Origin: Apoda limacodes
Lineage: Eukaryota; Arthropoda; Insecta; Lepidoptera; Limacodidae
Direction: 5' to 3'
DNA: 64,000 nt
NCBI GenBank assembly: GCA_946406115.1
Contig: OX291549.1
Span: 26,683,901-26,747,900 of the forward strand
Within the stretch, counting starts at the first letter, position 1. Every line of letters begins with the position of its first letter. Below are positions 57,501-64,000 of this stretch, piece after piece. Made by a program: the position numbers and the translations under genes. A model generated the notes under the pieces. The model was not told where the DNA came from. It saw nothing but the letters and a program-made list of their open reading frames with translations, and ran no database searches.

Positions 57501-59916
57501 GTAGCAGCAGTGGACGCTTGTAACACCAGGGGCATCAATCACGTGATCTATCTGTCTGTTTAAGAATCTTAGTTATAGTTGAAAACAAGAGACTTGTGCA
57601 CAAATGGCTCTACTTTTCCTTTTTTTACATTTTACCCAGATTCTTAAATTTGACAGTTTATCTGTTAATAATACTATCTATGTATACGTTTCATATTTGG
57701 ACTTCGCAAATATGATCGTGTTTCCTACTGTTGACACTTAATGATTTTTTTGTAATGACCCATGTTTGACTATCATACATAAGGCATGGTAGAAGGGAAG
57801 TGTCTAGCAATTGCATAATTTGTTCTAGTTCCCGGGAAATTTTGGCTAATAGAACGATATCAAATGATATATATGCAAATGCGAATCAAAATGAATTATG
57901 TTCTGGTAAATTCCAAACCTTTGTTCCCCCAGTCATTATTTTTAAACAAGGATTCTAATATTGCTATAAAAAAATTTGGTAATAGTAGGTCCCTTTTTTA
58001 CGTCTTTCTCTAGTTTAAACTTCTCTTCTCTTCATTCGAGGTTCACTCGGCTTATATTTGAAATATATGTTTTTAATGTTGATCTTAAAGCTCTTTATAT
58101 TGAATCGTGTGTTATGCTGTTGAAAGCTTTAGAATAATCCAAAATACCTACATACATGTATGGGTTGGTTAAATTCTTTCTATTTTTATTTAAAAGCTGG
58201 TAATTTACTACATATGCGATATATCAAAAGCCACCTTAGGCTAATACACTGAATCTGCATCAGGAGTAGAGAGCAGTATGGTTAATATATAAATAGGGAC
58301 CTCGCAATTCTTTAAGAGAACTATTTAGAGAGATTGATATAATAACCTATCTTTCCCAATATATCTACACTTGTATAATGTATATATACAAAATTAGCAT
58401 TTATTTACTAAAAATAGTGACCTAAACCGTGTTAATACAAGGAATAAGGACCAATGTTATTTCCAAAAATAATTTTAGTTGTATTTAATTTTAAATTTTT
58501 ATTGTATATCTATTGTGCATTGTAATTTAATATATGATTCAATTGCATGATTTTATAGTAATATTTCCAAAATGTATCTTTAGAAGAAACTTAGCTTCAA
58601 GCTAGAGCTACATTTTAAACCAATAAAATCAATATGATTTTGCACTTCATGAATATGCAATGTGTTTACAAACATAAAGTTATGTCTATTCGATTAGATA
58701 CTTGATGGATTGGTGCTGAGGGTTTGTAAACTTCACCTTTTGCTTACTGTCTGGCCCGAGACTCATCTCCAATTTCAGTTTATTTATGTTTTAAGTAGTA
58801 TAAGCATAGTATAAGCACTAAATATTTACTTATTTGATCTATCATTTCATATTTTCTCTGACCAGATCCATGTCTTTTCTATTACAAGACTCTTCATAAC
58901 GATTTTCAATAAGTTTTGTACAAAACTTGCGGCATGATCTATGGCTTTTTTAGTTTTTACTCTTTACTTGGCCTTTTTCAAGGTTACAGTTATTATTTGT
59001 ACTTCAAGGCTAAGGCTAACTTTAAGCTTCTGAAATCTAAAAAAATTTTTCTCTGTTTTCTTTCTTCTTTAATTATTATAATCATCCCTAACTGCTTTGT
59101 AAGGCTTTCTAAAATCTTGAGTTCCTCTGTTTGAGTCTTTGTTTTATTAAGCAATACTGCATGTCTGTTTATCCGTTCTAATGTGCTGTGTTGCAGAAGC
59201 TTGCTGTTATTGTTTATGTCTTCATTTTTCTTAATGCAGGAATCACTAAAGACAGTTTGTGTTCATAGGCAAAGTGGATTATTCTTTGACCTCAATTATT
59301 GTGTTTACGTTCCCAATATTTTGCCATATGTTTTCATAATTCTTTGTTAATTAATTTTTGCATTACAATTGAGTTATCTTTACAACAATTGTTCATAACA
59401 AGGTACATTATCTCGAAGGCCATGGAAAACAATACCACAAAACGCACACTACATATTTGGATATTAGGGGAAAACTGGCCAAGTATGTGTCATACAAACA
59501 ATAAGGTTCTGCTCAGTGAGAATTATTTCAGATACTTGAAAAACTTGTTGTATACACAATTAGTTTTTAAGATATGTGCCACGTTTTAGCCATGTGGCTC
59601 TGGAACCATAACATCAAACACCAATAAGGAGTCATACATTTAATATGTCATGCAAATTTCTATAATTTTATACCACCCTTACACTTATTTCCCAATTTTA
59701 GTATGGACAATTTGCCTTTGTCACCCTATGCATCAGCCCCCCCACGAAGTGTGTGACATATTAAATGGATAGCTCCTACAGAAAAACAATAACAACACAA
59801 AATAACAGTTAAATAATAAATTATTCATACTCATTAACTCTAGGGTCAAGGTTTCCAATCCAAAGCCTCCTTTCGCATCTATTAGTTTGTTGAACAGGCT
59901 CCAAATTTAGAGGTAT
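54581..59916 (-). CDS. RBM18: RNA-binding protein RBM18 (single RRM), first exon not found
   Basis: Coding exons on the minus strand: 59916-59831, about 57250-57040, and 54859-54581. They encode a single RRM with RNP2 LWIGNL (exon 1 of those seen), RNP1 RGFAFVTY and AMNSLSGQLLGSKKICVKFA (middle exon). The C-terminal family signature IQSIEAKLKMMENMK and a basic end HPYHRKR come in the last exon. The total of about 191 codons matches the roughly 190 residues of vertebrate RBM18, whose molecular role is poorly known. The start is uncertain. Exon 59916 is preceded by a strong ttttcttcttccag acceptor in phase 0, but an in-frame ATG at 59934 also exists. The middle exon lacks an AG at the expected join; the nearest AG (57282-57281) keeps the frame and would add ten residues. 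Introns carry LINE fragments. Confidence 0.85.
55630..56645 (-). mobile_element. CR1-like LINE, 3' half with RT, in RBM18 intron
   Basis: The minus strand opens with MLSPTLFLLHFNNMLGINNI and DCYADDCTGDA (RT motifs B and C, YADD). It continues through SDWGRGTLGL and a long decayed C-terminal region, and ends in the 3' tail that gives 'ataccactaagttggcaaac' and poly(T) on the plus strand. It is the longest member of the family whose short 3' ends are scattered over the window, and it shows their orientation. Several stops and shifts make it inactive. Confidence 0.75.
57447..57560 (-). mobile_element. CR1-like LINE 3'-end fragment in RBM18 intron
   Basis: 'acccctaaggtggcaaac', 'acggtccgcctgatggtatg' and 'ggacgcttgtaacaccaggg': same family and orientation as 22601 and 55630. 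Confidence 0.7.
57715..58160 (-). pseudogene. RTE-like reverse transcriptase remnant in RBM18 intron
   Basis: The minus strand gives DYSKAFNSITHDSI (motif A), a GTYYYQ/NFFIAILESLFK-like stretch, and then DIVLIAKISRELEQIMQLLD running into PCLMYDSQTWVITKK. These resemble the RT of RTE-clade LINEs (.D..KAFDS.., FADDIVL.A.....LE.M). The piece is out of frame in places, and a deletion joins two distant RT segments. Confidence 0.55.
58161..59830. other. RBM18 intron, no further gene recognised
   Basis: A+T-rich. Open frames at 58916-59134 and 59299-59589 lack family motifs and are composition-driven. Confidence 0.5.
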
Positions 59917-60634
59917 CTGGAAGAAGAAAAACATCTTTTGTTTTCGTCTTTAGCATTTTATTAGTTGTTGATGTCAACTAAAAAGTTCATTCTTATACAG
60001 TAAAATGAAATATTGCTTGAACATACTGCAGCTATCCAAAAGAGTTATTCCGTTTTGGTATTAAAATAAATTTAAAAATTAACCAGCTTATGAGTAGATT
60101 TATTTTAAAGACCACTTAAAATCTAGAAATTCTAAATTAAAAACATTTTTTTCTGGACCTGCAATGCACAGAAAATCGTTATTAATTTAACGTACAAAAT
60201 TATGAAACGGAGCATATATCTTTTGGCTGATGGACTAATGGTCAGTGCCCAATATTATAAAAAAAAATTACCTAGTGGTATTATTATGTTTTCCTTCTTT
60301 TTTCTAAGAAATGTTATGGCCTGTGCTGATAATTGACTAAGAATAATCATTCATTTTTGAAAACCAATTTAATGCAGGTCTCAATATTTATTTTTATTAT
60401 TTTGCTAAATTCTTTACCTAAATACAAATAAAATACCAAACTCCATACTAATTCGGTACAAGTCTTTTCAAATAAAAAATAAGTTTATTACCTGGTTACA
60501 TTCTCTAAACTACCAACAAACTAGAGATGTCCTGCACAGAGGACAATAATCTCAATCAATACACTCACACACCCTCACAAATATACATGCATACATCTAG
60601 GATATTTAAAATTATGTTATTAATGCTCTTTTTT

Positions 60635-61235
60635 AGGGTTCCATAGCCAAATGGCAAAAACCGAACCATTATAGATTTGTCATGTCTGTCTGTCCGTCTG
60701 TCTGTATGTCACAGCCACTTTTTTCCAAAACTATAAGAACTTTACTGTTGAAACTTGGTAAGTACATGTATTCTGTGAACGGCATTAAGATTTTCACACA
60801 AAAATAGAAAAAAAAAAACCCATACTTAAAACTGAAACTCAAAATTTTTTTTTTCATCAAACCCTTTATGGATAGGTCTTCAAAAATGATATTGAGGTTT
60901 CAAGTATAATTTTTTCCAAACTGAATAGTTTGCGGGGGAGGCACTTACAAAGTGGTAAAATGTGTGTCCCCTGTAACTTCTAAAATAAGAGAATGATAAA
61001 ACTAAAAAAAATGTATGACATACATTACCATGCAAACTTCCACCAAAAATTTGTTGGAAAGAGATCTAGTAAGTAGTTTTTTTTCAATACGACATAAATC
61101 ATAAGCCATCATTTACCTTTCATTCAATCCACTCAAATATAAAAATATTTTTGTTTGTGTTTGTAGATTACATAAATGGTGGTAGGTACGGACCTCTTGG
61201 TGCGAGAGTCCAACTTGCACTTGGCCGGTTTTTTC
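60635..61235. repeat. Dispersed lepidopteran repeat with (TGTC)n
   Basis: Begins 'agggttccatagccaaatgg', contains 'catgtctgtctgtccgtctg' and 'ctataagaactttactgttg', and ends 'ggtgcgagagtccaacttgc' plus 'acttggccggtttttt'. I recognise this start/end pair from many lepidopteran genomes. The class of element is not evident from the sequence. Confidence 0.6.
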
Positions 61236-63533
61236 ATATATTACTCGTGCTTTTCTATGTACAAGCAAGTCCCAGCTCTAAAAAGGTTGTATTAGAATGT
61301 TATTCACAATAATATACTATACAAGGCCAGCAGCCCAGTAAATGGTCAACTTTTTTTTCAGCCTATATATGTAGAAGGTCTCAGCTTAAGCATTGAATTG
61401 TAAATTGGCTTTGCTTCAATAAATAATTATTATTATTTTGTAAGGTTCTTAAGATACACAATGTTAATAAACCCCAGGGATTAGGTTTTGCAAGGACTTT
61501 AAGAATAGATAAAACAGCATTTACAACAGTATGCTCCAATACTAAAAGCAAGTTCTGAAAATATTTGTTTTTAAGTATTTACTTATTAGCTTGTTATTTA
61601 AACAAAAAGAAATTAAATTTGAGCCTTAAGAAAGTAGAAACTATCAATTCTCAAAGTATAAGAGAGCAATTCAAAATCCAATTTTTTTTTTTATCATAAT
61701 GTTTTACATCCCTTCATAAATATGAAAAGTTGCCTGGCAGTTTTGTTTGTGCGTATGCCCCTGCCAGATGCAAATTGAAGAAAGTAATACTATACTATTT
61801 TAAAGTTTTGGCAATCTGACTTAAAATTAGCAATTTTAAACATTGAAAGTAATGTGTATTACACAATAAGAATACAGAGTAAGATACAAGATATTGCACA
61901 TCCAGATCAAGAGTTCCCACAGAAATAGTTCTTCCCCACAAGGGTACTATTTCTTCAATTAAGTTTCGGCACAGAAATAGCTAACAGGACAGAGATCGGT
62001 CAGAGTAACTCAAAGGGCACAAGGGAAAAAAAACCAGACTTAGAATATTTTTACATTTATTTTTCAGTTAGTTAGGGTGTACAATGGGTGCGGCATTTAT
62101 CTGAAGCCCTGGGACTAAAAATTTTTTAAATTTGTGGTGTCCCCAGAATCATATATTTCAGAGTACATCGTTGGCAGCAATGTTTGTATAGAGCATTTTG
62201 TCTGTGTCAAATTTTTTAGGTCTTTTTCCATCAGCGCCCTTTTGAACACCCCAACCCAATGTTACAATAAGACATTAGAATAACCTGAGTTGGCATAGGA
62301 ATAGCTGGAGGGACGCAGGACATAGGGTACCTAATTACCCCTATTAAGTTGTTATGGGAAAAGTTTTTTCCGCGTCTGAAACCAGGCACCAGGCAGGTCA
62401 TTATTCCTCTACATCACAACAGTGCTACAAGGTGACTTAATTTTGGCATAGGGGTATCAAGAGGGACTGAGTAACTATACCTTTTTATCCCTGTTGATCC
62501 AGGGTTCGTAACTACGAGATAAATGGTTGAAATCTTTTCTCTCCAGAAATTAGTGTATGATTTAATTGGCACGATTTGACATGTATAAAATAAATAAAGT
62601 ACAAACCGTAAAATTATCCATTACTCTGCGAGTGTTGATTTACTCACTTACTGAGAATGGTGTCAATTTTTAAACATGTGGGTGCTTAATAATTAGTATC
62701 TAAATATAATATATTATATTCTCTATGTCTAAGGACTGAAATTTCAGTTATATTAAAATAACTAGGAAAAACAAAATGCTTTTACAGTAAATTTGCTGCT
62801 AACAGTTTTTTTCATTGTTGTTGTTTATATTTGCCAATGTGGAAGGCAAAGGACTTAGTCCATAAGGCCTTGTCTTACGTATTTTTTTCCTTATAAATTA
62901 TGGCATGTAAAATTATTATTGTATCTTATGTCGAATCCAGTTGAAACAAGGCCTAGGGCAAGCAAATCATTTGTTTTTTTACAGTCTAATTCTTGAATAG
63001 AGCGGCGTATGCAATGTCGTATGTATTTTAAAATTTTAAATGTTCAATCTATGTAAGAATTTGGCCTGTCCATGTCCTTTCTAGTTTATCTAATCCTTAT
63101 GATCCAATCCGAGTTGTTCATTACTATAAACTTGTATAATATCTGATAAGTATCAGAGTTTCGAAGTATTTCCTGGATAGAGCGCGGGTTATTCCCACTT
63201 TGGTCCACTAGATGCATAGGTCCTAAGTCCGCCAGACTGAAATCTATCAGATTTAAAAAAAAGTATAATATGAAAACACTAGAACAACCACTAAATTATA
63301 TATATATATTGTAATTAAATGACTTCCCAAAACTTTTGCTTGTACTGAGTACGCTACACTGTACAGTGGTTTCGGCATATTTTCTAAACATAAAAAATAT
63401 GTGCGAAATAACAAGTCAAAACAGTTTTGAAAAACCCAGATAACGAAACCTGATAACTAACACAAAACAAAATAAAGTTTCGTTCGTCGATTTACGATCT
63501 TTCCGTTCATTCATTATAAGCGGTCCCTTCCTT
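61236..63533. other. No gene recognised
   Basis: A+T-rich with short 'aaggacttagtccataagg' type mirrored text near 62847. The missing 5' exon of RBM18 could lie here or beyond the window, but no frame with a phase-0 donor stood out. Confidence 0.45.
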
Positions 63534-63714
63534 ACCTGCGGTTCGATTCCGTAAAATGATTGCTAACAATTCTCGTTTGAAATCCATAGAAATAAGATAT
63601 ACATTGCACATTTGAAATTACGTATGAAATTCATAGATTGTCGCGAAACCGCAATGTTTATCTTATTTCTTTCAAAAAAGGTAAGTAATCTTTTTACGGA
63701 ATCGACCCGCAGGT
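63534..63714. mobile_element. Short foldback MITE
   Basis: Ends acctgcggttcgattccgta and the complement of tacggaatcgacccgcaggt match with one mismatch over about 23 bases. Inside, gaaataagatatacattgc pairs with gcaatgtttatcttatttc, so most of the 181 bp can fold back. Confidence 0.75.
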
Positions 63715-64000
63715 CTTTATCTAGCGAGCTGCGGGGCTGCGTTCAAAAAAGGAGTAACTTGAGATAAAAATTACTTCATCGGGTTCCTAAATCTACCCTA
63801 AAGTTTTTGAACGGCTAACCGAGTTGCATTTGTAAAGTTGAATCAATGTTTCCACTTTTACAAATTTTGTCCATTTTAAGGGCCAAATTTTTATTTGAAG
63901 TACCAATGTTCTATTATATAATTCTAAATTTATTATTATATATAATACTAAAAACTTCAATAGAAGTTTCTGTTTTTTCTTGACAATAATATAGGATGAA
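63715..64000. other. No gene recognised
   Basis: A+T-rich end of the window with no supported feature. Confidence 0.5.

Noticed and set aside
63541..63615. First coding exon of RBM18 on the minus strand (MDFKRELL... with donor gcaggtaag)
   Set aside because: It falls inside a foldback MITE and ends in phase 1, while the next exon needs phase 0.

Overview
The window is A+T-rich, intron-containing animal DNA, most likely from a moth or butterfly. The grounds are two recognisable insect-type host genes and repeat families that I know from lepidopteran genomes: CR1-like LINE 3' ends reading 'taccactaaggtggcaaac', the 'gggttccatagccaaatggca' repeat, BEL/Pao and piggyBac. The species cannot be fixed from the sequence, and all family names rest on motif recognition without database searches.

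Layout. 1-6212: a Jockey-like LINE (copy A) cut by the window edge, broken by frameshifts and by a nested CR1-like LINE (3384-5116). Its tail abuts an inverted ORF1 fragment (6213-6745). 7970-11440: minus-strand remains of a transposase-like gene of a family I cannot name. 12669-19112: a complete BEL/Pao LTR retrotransposon with an intact 1687-residue polyprotein, matching 435-bp LTRs and 5-bp target duplications. 19430-20044: a hAT transposase end. 20406-31455: a small unknown ORF and, 8 bases later, the RNA polymerase I initiation factor RRN3 in seven exons. RRN3 introns carry a deleted mariner, a foldback element, CR1-like LINE ends and two 5'-truncated relatives of copy A (26872-27248 and 27546-30705), both with exact target-site duplications.

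31656-54200 contains no gene I could recognise. It holds an inverted/tandem array (33471-34025), a threefold degenerate tandem repeat (34497-36110), two near-identical 1032-bp repeats read as LTRs of a gutted Gypsy-like element (36260-37291 and 42963-43994), a piggyBac element sitting at a TTAA in the first of these, a T-arm-like tandem repeat (40903-41107), a second tandem array (44548-45606), LINE fragments and MITEs. 54581-59916 (minus) is the RNA-binding protein gene RBM18, with three coding exons visible and the first exon not found. The rest, to 64000, is intergenic or intronic DNA with repeats.

The two host genes act in rRNA transcription and RNA binding and show no sign of being a functional cluster. 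I found no CRISPR array, operon or new defence-like system. The most unusual items are the small ORF placed just before RRN3, the RBM18 exon that lacks an AG at the expected splice point, a frameshift shared by two LINE copies, the young LTR pair around a decayed interior, and several hairpin-forming arrays.
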